A stretch of DNA of 64,000 nucleotides from Clostridium sp. AN503 (GTDB lineage: Bacteria; Bacillota; Clostridia; Lachnospirales; Lachnospiraceae): the NCBI RefSeq assembly GCF_040719375.1, contig NZ_JBFDTP010000002.1, positions 558,001 through 622,000 of the forward strand, written 5' to 3'. Below, in pieces: positions 16,741 through 25,513 of the stretch. The notes beneath the pieces are model-generated. The model was not told the origin of the DNA and did not search any database. It was given only the letters and a program-made list of their open reading frames with translations. How positions within the stretch are numbered: the stretch's first letter is position 1; every line of letters begins with the position of its first letter. The position numbers were made by a program, and so were the translations under genes.

Positions 16741-17523
16741 ATGATCAGATTAATCGTATCGGATATTGACGGAACCCTGTTGGAGGACGGCGGACATGAG
16801 ATCAATCCGGAAGTATTGGATGTGATCCTTAAGCTGAGGGCAAAAGGGATGCAGTTTGCCGCTGCCAGCGGCAGGCAGTGGTCAAGCATTGAGCAGGTGT
16901 TTGATCCCATTAAGGAGAAGATCTTTTATCTTTCCGACAACGGCGCTTACGTGGGATGTTATGGGAGGAATCTCTTTCTGCACACCATTGAACGGGAGCT
17001 GATCCGTGAGATGATCCGGGATATCCGCGCAGAGGGATTGACGGTAGTTTTAAGCGGTCCGGATGTGGCCTACGTGGACAGACAGGATTCTGAGATCTAT
17101 GACTGGCTGGTGAACGGGTACAAGTTCCGTGTGGAGCAGGTGGATGATCTTCTGGATGTGGAGGACCAGTTCATCAAGATATCTGCATATCAGAAGACAG
17201 ATATTGAGGAAGCCACCAGACCACTCCGGGAGAAATATGGAGACCGGCTGAAGATCACGATCTCAGGAGATATGTGGATGGACTGCATGGCAGTGGGCGT
17301 GAACAAGGGCGAGGCAGTGAAGCTTCTGCAGGAGAGCCTGGATATCAGTCCGGAAGAGACTATGGCCTTTGGCGACCAGTTAAATGATCTGGAGATGTTA
17401 AAACAGGCCTATTACAGCTTTGCCATCGGCAACGCCAGACAGGAAGTGAAGGATATCTGCCGTTTCCAGGCGGACACCAATGTGAGGGACGGGGTGCTGA
17501 AGGTGCTGAAGCTGCTTTTGTAG
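16741..17523 (+). CDS. HAD-superfamily phosphatase, Cof type
   Basis: A 260-residue hydrolase of the Cof/YidA group (HAD IIB). Motif I is DIDGTLLED near residue 8, motif II includes AASGRQWSS, and motif IV is AFGDQLNDLEML, with the metal Asp residues present. The ATG at 16741 follows GAGGTGG by 6 nt; a GTG 15 nt earlier has no ribosome site. These enzymes remove phosphate from sugar phosphates or cofactors, but the substrate cannot be read from sequence. Confidence 0.9.
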   Translation: MIRLIVSDIDGTLLEDGGHEINPEVLDVILKLRAKGMQFAAASGRQWSSIEQVFDPIKEKIFYLSDNGAYVGCYGRNLFLHTIERELIREMIRDIRAEGLTVVLSGPDVAYVDRQDSEIYDWLVNGYKFRVEQVDDLLDVEDQFIKISAYQKTDIEEATRPLREKYGDRLKITISGDMWMDCMAVGVNKGEAVKLLQESLDISPEETMAFGDQLNDLEMLKQAYYSFAIGNARQEVKDICRFQADTNVRDGVLKVLKLLL

Positions 17524-17568
17524 GCGAACGTTTCCTGGGACCAGGTTGAGATCAGTTGGAGACAGGAT

Positions 17569-17724
17569 ATGAATGGAACGGGGATTAGACAACAGGTGAT
17601 TAATGTGACGCATTCCTATAACCAGAAGATTGCGCTTGAAATCGTCGTACAGGCAAAAAGAGATTTTTATGATATGTTCTGCGCTCTGAAAGAAGAAGTG
17701 GAAGAAAACTGGCTGTCATATTGA
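17569..17724 (+). CDS. Small hypothetical protein (51 residues)
   Basis: An ATG with GGAG 8 nt upstream opens a 51-residue frame ending EENWLSY. It contains a helix-prone charged segment (KRDFYDMFCALKEEVEE). The frame is the same as that of the HAD phosphatase: the TAG at 17521 is the only stop between them. So it could be a separate small gene or the tail of a once longer protein. I know no family for it. Confidence 0.35.
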   Translation: MNGTGIRQQVINVTHSYNQKIALEIVVQAKRDFYDMFCALKEEVEENWLSY

Positions 17725-17749
17725 GGGATAAGAGAACAGGAGATCTTAC

Positions 17750-18949
17750 ATGAAATTTTTGCACACATCCGACCTGCATATCGGCAAGACGGTCTGCGGG
17801 TTTTCCATGCTGGAGGAACAGAAGGCGGCGCTCTCGCAGATCCTTGAGCTTGTGAAGTCAGAACAGGTGGACATGGTCTTTTTAAGTGGTGACTTATACG
17901 ACCGGGCGCTGCCGCCGTCCCAGGCGGTGACGGTGCTGGATGAATTCCTGACCAGTCTTGTGGATCTGGATGTGGTGGTGTGCGCCATTGCGGGAAATCA
18001 TGACAGCGGGGAGCGGATCGGCTTTGCCAGCCGGATTCTGGAGCATAAGGGGCTTTACATGGAAGGGATGCTGAAGGAGACGATCCGTTTTGTTGACTGG
18101 ATGCCGAAACGGGGAGTGGAATCTCCGGCAGCAGATACGGCCCCGGCTATAGATGCAGCTCAGGTTCCGGTGCGGGTGCATCTGCTGCCTTATGCCAGAC
18201 CGGCCCAGGTGCGCGACGTGTTCCATGTGGAGACGTCATCCTACGAGGATTCCATGCAGGAGATCTTAAAGCATATGGATTTCCTGGAGGATGGGAAAAA
18301 TGTGCTGCTGACCCATCAGTTTGTGGTGAACCATGGCGTGGCGCCGGAGCTTTCTGATTCGGAGACCCGGGTGAGCGTAGGCGGGGCGGATCAGGTGGAG
18401 GCGGCGGATTTTGAGAGGTTTGATTACGTGGCGCTGGGGCATATCCATGGACCGCAGCAGATCGGCGGCGGTCCTGTGTACTACAGCGGTTCGCCGGTAA
18501 AATATTCCTTTTCGGAAGTCCATCACAACAAATCAGTGATCATAGGGGAGTTTCATGAGGATGGGCGGCTGACGGTAAAGCGGGCGCCCTTAAAACCGGT
18601 CCACGATATGAGAAAGATCCGCGGGCGGCTTCAGGACCTGATAGATCCTGAAATGGTGTCGGCTGCGGACGCGGAGGATTATCTGTTGGCGGTGCTGACC
18701 AATGAGGAGGAGCTGGCAGATCCGATGGGGACTCTGCGCAGCGTCTACCCCAACGTGATGCAGCTTCAGCTTGAGCGGGTGCAGCAGGAGCGGGAGCTTT
18801 TGGAGGAACGGGGCGCGGACTGGAAGGAGAAGTCCCCCTTTGAGCTGTTTGAGCAGTTTTTTGGATATGTGATGGGGCAGGACCTGACGGAGGAACAGGC
18901 TGCCCTGGTGCAGGATGTGATCCGGGAAGCAAAGGAGGAGAACGCATGA
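17750..18949 (+). CDS. sbcD: Nuclease SbcCD subunit D
   Basis: A 399-residue Mre11-type metallophosphoesterase that with SbcC cuts hairpins and palindromic DNA. Motifs are in order: HTSDLHIGK (residues 5-13), SGDLYDR, AGNHDSGERIGF, LLTHQFV and ALGHIHGPQQ. AGGAG is 8 nt before the ATG. The stop overlaps the sbcC start (ATGA). The complex is relevant here because the same window carries three long perfect palindromes that SbcCD would be expected to attack when extruded. Confidence 0.95.
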   Translation: MKFLHTSDLHIGKTVCGFSMLEEQKAALSQILELVKSEQVDMVFLSGDLYDRALPPSQAVTVLDEFLTSLVDLDVVVCAIAGNHDSGERIGFASRILEHKGLYMEGMLKETIRFVDWMPKRGVESPAADTAPAIDAAQVPVRVHLLPYARPAQVRDVFHVETSSYEDSMQEILKHMDFLEDGKNVLLTHQFVVNHGVAPELSDSETRVSVGGADQVEAADFERFDYVALGHIHGPQQIGGGPVYYSGSPVKYSFSEVHHNKSVIIGEFHEDGRLTVKRAPLKPVHDMRKIRGRLQDLIDPEMVSAADAEDYLLAVLTNEEELADPMGTLRSVYPNVMQLQLERVQQERELLEERGADWKEKSPFELFEQFFGYVMGQDLTEEQAALVQDVIREAKEENA

Positions 18950-21309
18950 AGCTCCTGAAATTGAAGGTAGGCGGCTGGGGACCGTATAAGGACAACCAGC
19001 AGATTGATTTTTCGTCCTTAGCGGACGGTGGTCTGTTCCTCATCACCGGGCCTACGGGCGCGGGAAAAACGACGGTTTTTGATGCGGTCACCTTTGCCCT
19101 CTATGGGGAGGTCAGCGGTTCAGTGCGGGAAAAAGACAGCCTGCGGAGCGACTTTGCGGCGGCGGACTTTGCGACGCAGGTGGAGCTTACCTTCCTTCAC
19201 AGAGGGGAGGTCTACCGGATCCTGCGCAATCCACGATATGACCGGGCAAAGCTTCGGGGGGAGGGTACGACCACGGAGAATGAGAACGCCCAGATGCACC
19301 GCCTTGGGCACTGCGGCGGGGACAATTCTGGTGGGAACATATCCGATGGAGACAGGACAGCGCAGCCGGAGCTTATGGCGGTGGGAAGCCAGCAGGTGAC
19401 GGAGGCCGTGAATGGGCTTTTAGGTCTGGATTACAGGCAGTTTAAACAGATATCCATGATCGCCCAGGGTGAATTTACAAAGCTTCTTATGGCAAGCTCG
19501 AAGGAGCGGACTCTGATCTTCCGGGATATTTTCCAGACCAGGCTCTATGATGGGATCACTCAGATCCTGGGGAGACGGGCCCATGCGCTGAATGCCAGGC
19601 TGGACGAGATAAAACACCGGATGGATGAGACTGCCGGGGCCTTCCGCATGGAATCAGAAGCGTGGGAGAAGGCCTGGAACCAGAAAAGCCGGAACTACGG
19701 AAAGCTGGCAGCGCTTGTAGAGTCGGATGCCGAGGCGAAGAAAGTCGAGCGCAGCAGTCTGGCGGAAAAGCAGGAAAAGTTTGAGAAGGAATATAAGGCC
19801 CTGGTGCGGAAAGCGGAGCAGGCGCGGCAGAACAACCGGGCGATCGATCTGTACTTGGCGGATCTTGCGTCTCTGGAACAGATGAAGCAGGCGCTGGAGG
19901 AGACAAAAGCCCGGAAAAAGGAGCATCAGAAAGAAGAAAAGAAACTGCCGGGACTGGAAAAGGAGCTTTCAGAGCTTAGGGAATCCCAGAGAAGCTTAAG
20001 AGAGCAGTACGGCAGGGTGGAGGAATGGAAACGGGCGAGTGCGCGGCTGACCCGGCTGCAGGAGCAGTATCTCTTGCTGGACCAGCAGGCGAAACAGAAA
20101 AAAGCTGAATTCGAGGCGCAGGACGACCGCTGCCGGAAGGCCTCGGCGGGGATACTGGCTCAGGGACTGAAAGCCGGACTGCCCTGCCCGGTGTGCGGTT
20201 CCAAAGAGCATCCGGCGCCGGCTCTTTTGACGGATGAGATACCGGATGAGAAGAAGCTGGAGCAGTTAAAGCAGGCGGCAAAGCGGCAGACCAGCCTGGC
20301 AAACCAGGCCCAGGCAGAGGCTGCAGGAGCCTTTGGAGCGCTGAAGCAGGTGGAGCAGAACCTGGAAAATGCGCTGACAGCAGAATGGACAGGAGGGCTG
20401 ACAGGGGAGCTTGCAGATACACTTCTCAAGGAGCTGAACAGCCGGTTGGAGCAGACGGAGCGGCGCAGCCGGGAGACCGAGAACGCCATCCGGACCATCC
20501 AAAAATCCTGCCAGGATATCCAGATCCTTCTGGAAAAGCAGAAATCCGCCGTGGCCCAGAAAAAGGAGAGTATAAAGAAGCCTGCAAGCATGGAGCGGGA
20601 GGAGCTGGCGGACTTAGCGAAGCAGGAGCAGGAGCAGGAAAGCTTAAGGAAACAGCTTGCAAAAGAAAAAGAGAAGCTGCAGACGATATTAAATATCAAC
20701 CAGTCCTGCCTGCGGCAGCTGAAGGAACATATGGAGCAGCGGCAGAGGCTGGAAGAAGAATATGGAGTCATCCAGAAGGTATCCCGGGCGGCAAGCGGCA
20801 GCAACATGCGGAAACTGGTCCTGGAGCAGTATGTGCTTTCGGTTTATTTTGATGATATCCTGCGGGCGGCGAACCAGCGCCTCAGGACTATGACGGGGGA
20901 CCGGTATGAGCTGTACCGTCTGGAGGAAGGGAAGGACCGGCGTATGAAAGAGGGGATGGAGCTGGAGGTACTGGACCAGTACACCGGCAAAAAACGTTCC
21001 GTAAAGACGCTGTCCGGCGGGGAATCCTTCAAGGCCGCGCTTGCCCTTGCGCTGGGGACTTCCGACGTGGTGCAGAGCTACGCAGGCGGCATCCAGGTAG
21101 ATACCATGTTTGTGGATGAGGGCTTTGGGGCGTTGGACAGCGAGTCCTTGTCCCAGGCAGTGGATATTTTGGCGTCCCTCGGGGACAGCAGGCGGATGAT
21201 CGGGATCATTTCTCATGTGGAGGAACTGAAGGAACGGATCGAGAACCAGATTATTGTAGAGAAAAGTAATAATGGAAGTAGTATAAAGACTAATTTTGTG
21301 GTATCATAA
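18946..21309 (+). CDS. sbcC: Nuclease SbcCD subunit C
   Basis: A 787-residue Rad50-like SMC ATPase. The Walker A GPTGAGKTT lies at about residues 34-42, the zinc-hook CPVC near residues 414-417 (flanked by SKEHP), the ABC signature LSGGESFKAALALALG near 690, and Walker B MFVDEGFGALD near 725. Coiled-coil arms flank the hook. The protein is short compared with the more than 1000 residues of E. coli SbcC, mainly because the coiled coils are shorter. Some 35 residues near 105-140 look like an extra loop (Gly/Asn-rich, DNSGGNISDGD). Confidence 0.95.
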   Translation: MKLLKLKVGGWGPYKDNQQIDFSSLADGGLFLITGPTGAGKTTVFDAVTFALYGEVSGSVREKDSLRSDFAAADFATQVELTFLHRGEVYRILRNPRYDRAKLRGEGTTTENENAQMHRLGHCGGDNSGGNISDGDRTAQPELMAVGSQQVTEAVNGLLGLDYRQFKQISMIAQGEFTKLLMASSKERTLIFRDIFQTRLYDGITQILGRRAHALNARLDEIKHRMDETAGAFRMESEAWEKAWNQKSRNYGKLAALVESDAEAKKVERSSLAEKQEKFEKEYKALVRKAEQARQNNRAIDLYLADLASLEQMKQALEETKARKKEHQKEEKKLPGLEKELSELRESQRSLREQYGRVEEWKRASARLTRLQEQYLLLDQQAKQKKAEFEAQDDRCRKASAGILAQGLKAGLPCPVCGSKEHPAPALLTDEIPDEKKLEQLKQAAKRQTSLANQAQAEAAGAFGALKQVEQNLENALTAEWTGGLTGELADTLLKELNSRLEQTERRSRETENAIRTIQKSCQDIQILLEKQKSAVAQKKESIKKPASMEREELADLAKQEQEQESLRKQLAKEKEKLQTILNINQSCLRQLKEHMEQRQRLEEEYGVIQKVSRAASGSNMRKLVLEQYVLSVYFDDILRAANQRLRTMTGDRYELYRLEEGKDRRMKEGMELEVLDQYTGKKRSVKTLSGGESFKAALALALGTSDVVQSYAGGIQVDTMFVDEGFGALDSESLSQAVDILASLGDSRRMIGIISHVEELKERIENQIIVEKSNNGSSIKTNFVVS

Positions 21310-21356
21310 AGGCACCAATTTTAACATAGTTCACTCAATACAGGAGTTTAATATAG

Positions 21357-22208
21357 ATGGCAGATATCAAATATATATGGAAGGCGCTGGCACTGACGGC
21401 GGCGCTGACCCTGGGCCTTGGCGCAACGGGCTGTTCAAGCGGCATCCCGATCGTTTCTGAGGTGAGGGAGACGGAAGGCTATACCGATCCGCAGACCATG
21501 CTGGTCGTGGCTACGGAGCGGAACCGTTACCGTCAGATTTACACCGATCAGATCTGGAATGTGCAGGTCGACGATGACGGGACCACATTTCAGCACTATC
21601 TTCTGGGAGAGATCCAGGATTTCCTGCGGGAGATGAAGACCATGAACCTTCTGGCGGACCAGGAGGAGATCAGCCTGACCAGCCAGGAGAAGGAGCGTCT
21701 CAGGGAGCTTTCTGAGCAGTACTATGAGTCCCTGTCGGAGGAGGACCGGGCTTATACCGGGGCAGGAAAGGATGATATCTATACGATGTATGAGGCATAT
21801 CACCGGGCCAACAAGCTGGTGGATGAGCTGACGAAGGATGTGAACCTGGAGATCAGCGACAGTGAGGCAAAGGTCATCACGGTCCAGGAGATCAGGCTGG
21901 GGGACGCCGCCCGGGCGCAGGAGATCTACGGCCAGGTCACTGTAGAGAACGCTGATTTCTCATCCATAGCCCGCACTGTTTCTGAGGATGACAGTATCGA
22001 AAAGTCTGTGGGGCGCAGCGAGCGGGCGAAGGCGTATGAGGACGTGGTATTTGCTCTGGAATCAGGGCAGATCAGTTCCGTCATCGAGGACGGCGGAGCA
22101 TGGTACATTGTGAAATGCATCAACGATTACGATGAGGAGGCCACCCTGGAGCGGAAGCAGAAGCTGGCGCTGCAGACGGAAGAACCAGGCGTTCCGGGAG
22201 ATCTATGA
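21357..22208 (+). CDS. Parvulin-type peptidyl-prolyl isomerase lipoprotein, frameshifted
   Basis: An exported foldase of PrsA/PpiC type. There is a lipoprotein signal (lipobox ATGC, Cys at residue 26), an N-terminal helical chaperone part and a parvulin domain at about residues 165-260 (VQEIRLGDAARAQEIYGQV through IVKCINDY). The frame ends early at 22206-22208. The other frame continues cleanly from 22177 as RKNQAFREIYDVFAAEHPVE to a TAA at 22333-22335. Removing one base (A at 22176) would restore a single protein of about 325 residues. This may be a real mutation or a sequence error. The truncated form keeps the parvulin domain. Confidence 0.8.
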   Translation: MADIKYIWKALALTAALTLGLGATGCSSGIPIVSEVRETEGYTDPQTMLVVATERNRYRQIYTDQIWNVQVDDDGTTFQHYLLGEIQDFLREMKTMNLLADQEEISLTSQEKERLRELSEQYYESLSEEDRAYTGAGKDDIYTMYEAYHRANKLVDELTKDVNLEISDSEAKVITVQEIRLGDAARAQEIYGQVTVENADFSSIARTVSEDDSIEKSVGRSERAKAYEDVVFALESGQISSVIEDGGAWYIVKCINDYDEEATLERKQKLALQTEEPGVPGDL

Positions 22209-22335
22209 CGTGTTTGCGGCGGAACATCCGGTGGAGATCCGGGGAAGCATCTGGGATGATATTTCCCTGACAGACGGGGCGGCTTCCACGACCACGGGAT
22301 TTTTTGAGATGTACCAGGATTTTATGAATCCATAA
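22177..22335 (+). pseudogene. Out-of-frame C-terminus of the parvulin lipoprotein
   Basis: This is the tail separated from the preceding gene by an apparent +1 shift at 22176. It reads through AEHPVEIRGSIWDDISLT and ends TGFFEMYQDFMNP. There is no own ribosome site, so it would not be translated alone. Confidence 0.7.
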
Positions 22336-22361
22336 GGGAGAAGATACGGGGGGAGACACAT

Positions 22362-22859
22362 ATGGTTGCACTGAAGATGGAGGATCTTAAAAACTTTACA
22401 GTACAGTTGTTTGTGGGGGATACTTTTGACGACTGGCTGGTGCGGGAAGCGAGCATCATCACTTTTAATGCCTTTACGATCGACGGGCATATCCGCCAGG
22501 GGTATTATTCGGAGCGGGAGCTGGAGGAGAACCGGATCGAGGAGCTGTCCTACTGGAAGGTGCTAAAGCCCATCTGCTATTCGCTGATCAAGGGAAAAGA
22601 GCTGCCGGAGAGCTTTCAGATCACTCTGCAGCTCAAGCCGACCGAGGTGGAGGAGTTCCTTAGGAATGCCCAGCTGGATTTTACAGTAGATCAGATCAAC
22701 GGACTTTATATGAATATTCGTTATGAGAACAATGCGATTCACTGCATCAGTGGTACCTCTCTCAATATCTTTACCCTTGACAGGCAGATCGAGATCGAGT
22801 GGGATGAGGCCGCGAGGCTGTTTTTCAAGGACAGGAAGATCCCGTTTATCGAGGAATAA
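22362..22859 (+). CDS. Conserved protein, possibly DUF5721
   Basis: A 165-residue soluble protein starting MVALKMEDLKNFTVQLFVGD. It is predicted to be mixed alpha/beta with no signal peptide or membrane segment. I think it belongs to DUF5721, a family seen in Lachnospiraceae, but this is from memory of the sequence type. No function is known. It may share a transcript with the parvulin gene 26 nt upstream. GGGGGAG precedes the ATG. Confidence 0.65.
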   Translation: MVALKMEDLKNFTVQLFVGDTFDDWLVREASIITFNAFTIDGHIRQGYYSERELEENRIEELSYWKVLKPICYSLIKGKELPESFQITLQLKPTEVEEFLRNAQLDFTVDQINGLYMNIRYENNAIHCISGTSLNIFTLDRQIEIEWDEAARLFFKDRKIPFIEE

Positions 22860-22896
22860 GGCATTTTATTAAAAAAGAATAAAATATTTCAAATTA

Positions 22897-22923
22897 CTAG
22901 CACTCAACACGATTGAGTGCTGA
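22897..22923. promoter_or_regulatory. CIRCE-like HrcA operator (overlapping a terminator-like hairpin)
   Basis: CTAGCACTC, nine bases, GAGTGCTGA matches the CIRCE consensus (TTAGCACTC-N9-GAGTGCTAA) at 16 of 18 positions with exact spacing. It ends 7 bp before the -35 box of htpG. The pairing extends to 9 bp (AGCACTCAA with TTGAGTGCT) and is followed by GATTTTTTG, so the same DNA could also end transcription of the upstream gene. Confidence 0.75.
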
Positions 22924-22930
22924 TTTTTTG

Positions 22931-22959
22931 TTGACATTTGCCCACAGGCGTATTAAAAT
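22931..22959 (+). promoter_or_regulatory. htpG promoter
   Basis: A perfect TTGACA (22931-22936), a 17-bp spacer and TAAAAT (22954-22959). The leader to the htpG start is about 75 nt. Confidence 0.8.
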
Positions 22960-23039
22960 AATCCTCAGGGCTTCCTGTAAACGGCAGGGGCGGAGAAAAA
23001 AGAAGATTCTAAAATAACCACAAAAAGGAGTGCATGATC

Positions 23040-25040
23040 ATGAGCGAAAGAACAGGCAATTTATCCATTAACAGTGAAAACATATTTCCGATCATTAAAA
23101 AGTGGCTGTATTCCGACCACGACATTTTCTACCGTGAGCTGGTTTCCAACGGCTGCGACGCTATCACCAAGCTTAAGAAGCTGGAGCTGATGGGCGAGTA
23201 TACGAAGCCGGAGGGGATGGAATACAAGATTCAGGTGACCGTGAACCCGGAGGATAAGACTATCCGCGTGACGGACAATGGTATCGGCATGACCGAAGCT
23301 GAGGTGGAGGAGTATATCAACCAGATCGCATTCTCCGGCGCTCAGGATTTCCTGGAGAAATATAAGGATAAGGCAAACGAGGACCAGATCATCGGACATT
23401 TCGGCCTGGGCTTCTATTCTTCCTTCATGGTGGCGGACAAGGTGACGATCGACACGTTGTCCTATCAGGAAGGCAGCGCACCGGTGCACTGGGAGTCTGA
23501 CGGCGGACTGACCTTTGAGATGAAGGACGGGGACAAGACGGAGCCGGGGACCACCATTACCCTGTATCTCAATGAGGACAGCTATGAGTTCTCCAACGAG
23601 TACCGCGCCCGCGAGGTGCTGGAGAAGTACTGCTCCTTCATGCCGGTGCCGATCTATCTGGACAATGCCAAAGGGGAGCCGCAGTATGAGACGATTGATA
23701 AAGAGGAGCTGACCGACAAAGACACCATCGTGGAGACCGTGGTGGAGGAAGCGAAAACCGAGGAGAAGGAGAATGAGAACGGCGAGAAGGAGACCGTTGA
23801 GATCGAGCCTGCAAAGGAGCGTTACAAGATCTTAAAACGCCCGGTAGCGTTAAATGACACGACCCCGCTGTGGAGCAAGCATCCCAACGAGTGTACCGAG
23901 GAGGAATACCGGGCATTTTACCGCAGGGTATTTATGGATTATAAAGAGCCGCTGTTCTGGATCCATTTGAATATGGACTATCCGTTCAACTTAAAGGGAA
24001 TCCTGTATTTCCCGAAGATCAACACGGAGTATGATTCCATTGAAGGGACCATCAAGCTGTACAATAACCAGGTATTTATCGCCGACAATATCAAAGAGGT
24101 GATTCCGGAATTCCTGATGCTGTTAAAGGGCGCCATCGACTGTCCGGACCTGCCGCTCAACGTTTCCCGGAGCGCGCTGCAGAATGACGGATTTGTGAAA
24201 AAGATCTCCGACTACATCACCAAGAAGGTGGCGGACAAGTTAAGCGGAATGTGCAAGACAGACCGTGAGACCTATGAGAAATACTGGGACGATATCGCTC
24301 CGTTCATCAAATTCGGCTGCTTAAAGGATGAGAAGTTTGCGGAGAAGATGAATGATTACATCCTGTTCAAGAACCTGGAGGGCAAATATTTAACGCTGAA
24401 GGACTGCCTGGAGGAGAACAAGGAAAAGCATGAGAATACCATTTTCTATGTGACCGATGAGAAGGAGCAGAGCCAGTATATCAACATGTTTAGGGCTGAG
24501 GGCCTGGATGCGGTGATCCTGCCCCACAACATCGACAGCCCGTTCATCGGACATCTGGAGCAGAAGAACGAGGGGCTGAAGTTCCTGCGGATCGATGCGG
24601 AGCTTAATGATACCTTCAAGGAGGAAGTGAAGGAGGACGACGAGGAGTTTAAGACCAATGCGGAGACCTTGACCGGCATCTTCAAGAAAGCCTTAAACAA
24701 CGACAAGCTGGAGGTCAAGGTTGAAAAGCTGAAAAACGAGAATATTTCTTCCATGCTGACCGTGGCGGAGGAGAGCCGCCGGATGCAGGATATGATGAAG
24801 ATGTACAACATGTACGGGATGGATCCGGCTATGTTTGGCGGTATGGGAGAGACGCTGGTGCTCAACGCCAACAATAAGCTGGTACAGTATGTGTTAGGAC
24901 ACGGCGAGGATGAGAATACGCCGAAGATCTGTGAGCAGCTCTATGATCTGGCGCTTCTTTCTCACGGAACCCTGTCACCGGAGAGAATGACCAATTTTAT
25001 CAGCCGCAGCAATGAGATCATGCTGATGATGGCGGAGTAA
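23040..25040 (+). CDS. htpG: Molecular chaperone HtpG (Hsp90)
   Basis: A 666-residue Hsp90. The N-terminal GHKL ATPase carries YRELVSNGCDAITK, VTDNGIGMTEAE and IGHFGLGFYSSFMV; the middle domain has the catalytic Arg region LPLNVSRSALQND. Note NGCDA where most Hsp90s have N-A-x-D-A. A charged stretch rich in Glu (about residues 230-255) follows the ATPase. Two ATGs compete; I chose 23040 because AGGAG at 23026-23030 gives a 9-nt gap, against 3 nt for 23034. A CIRCE-like operator and a strong promoter precede it, so HrcA control is likely. Confidence 0.95.
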   Translation: MSERTGNLSINSENIFPIIKKWLYSDHDIFYRELVSNGCDAITKLKKLELMGEYTKPEGMEYKIQVTVNPEDKTIRVTDNGIGMTEAEVEEYINQIAFSGAQDFLEKYKDKANEDQIIGHFGLGFYSSFMVADKVTIDTLSYQEGSAPVHWESDGGLTFEMKDGDKTEPGTTITLYLNEDSYEFSNEYRAREVLEKYCSFMPVPIYLDNAKGEPQYETIDKEELTDKDTIVETVVEEAKTEEKENENGEKETVEIEPAKERYKILKRPVALNDTTPLWSKHPNECTEEEYRAFYRRVFMDYKEPLFWIHLNMDYPFNLKGILYFPKINTEYDSIEGTIKLYNNQVFIADNIKEVIPEFLMLLKGAIDCPDLPLNVSRSALQNDGFVKKISDYITKKVADKLSGMCKTDRETYEKYWDDIAPFIKFGCLKDEKFAEKMNDYILFKNLEGKYLTLKDCLEENKEKHENTIFYVTDEKEQSQYINMFRAEGLDAVILPHNIDSPFIGHLEQKNEGLKFLRIDAELNDTFKEEVKEDDEEFKTNAETLTGIFKKALNNDKLEVKVEKLKNENISSMLTVAEESRRMQDMMKMYNMYGMDPAMFGGMGETLVLNANNKLVQYVLGHGEDENTPKICEQLYDLALLSHGTLSPERMTNFISRSNEIMLMMAE

Positions 25041-25057
25041 ATTGGCGGAGAATAAGG

Positions 25058-25300
25058 GCGGGAGCGGGGGCGATGGCAGGGAGTGAGGGCGGCAGGTTTT
25101 TGTTCCGGTTTCGGCCATAAGAAACTGTAAGCATCCGGGATTTTCTTAAAAGCCTGACAGGGAAAGGGGCAACTCGCTGTCGCTCAGACAACCCCTTTCC
25201 CTGTCAGAACAGAAAATCCCGGATGCTAACAGTTTCTAATGGCCTGCAAAGTCACAAAAACCATGCCGCCCTCACTCCCTGCCATCGCCCCCGCTCCCGC
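25058..25300 (+). repeat. Long intergenic hairpin element B
   Basis: A 243-bp structure. P1: perfect 37-bp outer stem (25058-25094 with 25264-25300), continued by GGTTTTTGT/ACAAAAACC across one bulged A. Then an asymmetric loop (TTCCGGTTTCG on the 5' side, CTGCAAAGTC on the 3' side), and GGCCA/TGGCC. P3: GAAACTG/CAGTTTC (25121-25127, 25230-25236). A symmetric TAA/TAA loop. P4: 16-bp perfect stem (25131-25146, 25211-25226). A TAAAAGC/AAC loop. P5: 16-bp perfect stem (25154-25169, 25192-25207). A 22-nt terminal loop at 25170-25191. The same parts occur in reverse orientation in element C. TTTTCTG follows the outer stem, so it may also end htpG transcription. Confidence 0.85.
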
Positions 25301-25433
25301 TTTTCTGCCGCTGGGAAAAGGCGGCTGGGGAGTTTGGCGGTAAATGGTTGTAGCATTTGGAAATCTGATTTTTCTGCTGTATGAAACGTTATTATGAAAA
25401 TTCAGGATATTGAAGCTCGGGAGTTATTAAGTA

Positions 25434-25461
25434 TTGAAATCCTCTGAATATATGTTATAAT
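25434..25461 (+). promoter_or_regulatory. Promoter of the DegV-family gene
   Basis: TTGAAA (25434-25439), a 16-bp spacer and TATAAT (25456-25461), 52 bp before the start codon. Confidence 0.65.
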
Positions 25462-25513
25462 AAGTAGTAATGAAAACTACGTTATGTGGAGAAAATATTT
25501 CAGGAGGAACAAT

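Larger units (their letters stand above)
25041..25513. other. Intergenic region between htpG and the DegV gene
   Basis: No gene. The region is filled by long hairpin element B (25058-25300), a G/C-rich stretch after it, and the DegV promoter at 25434-25461. Confidence 0.7.

Noticed and set aside
25058..25300. CRISPR array
   Set aside because: The repeats are inverted arms of one hairpin, not evenly spaced direct repeats, and no cas genes occur in the window.
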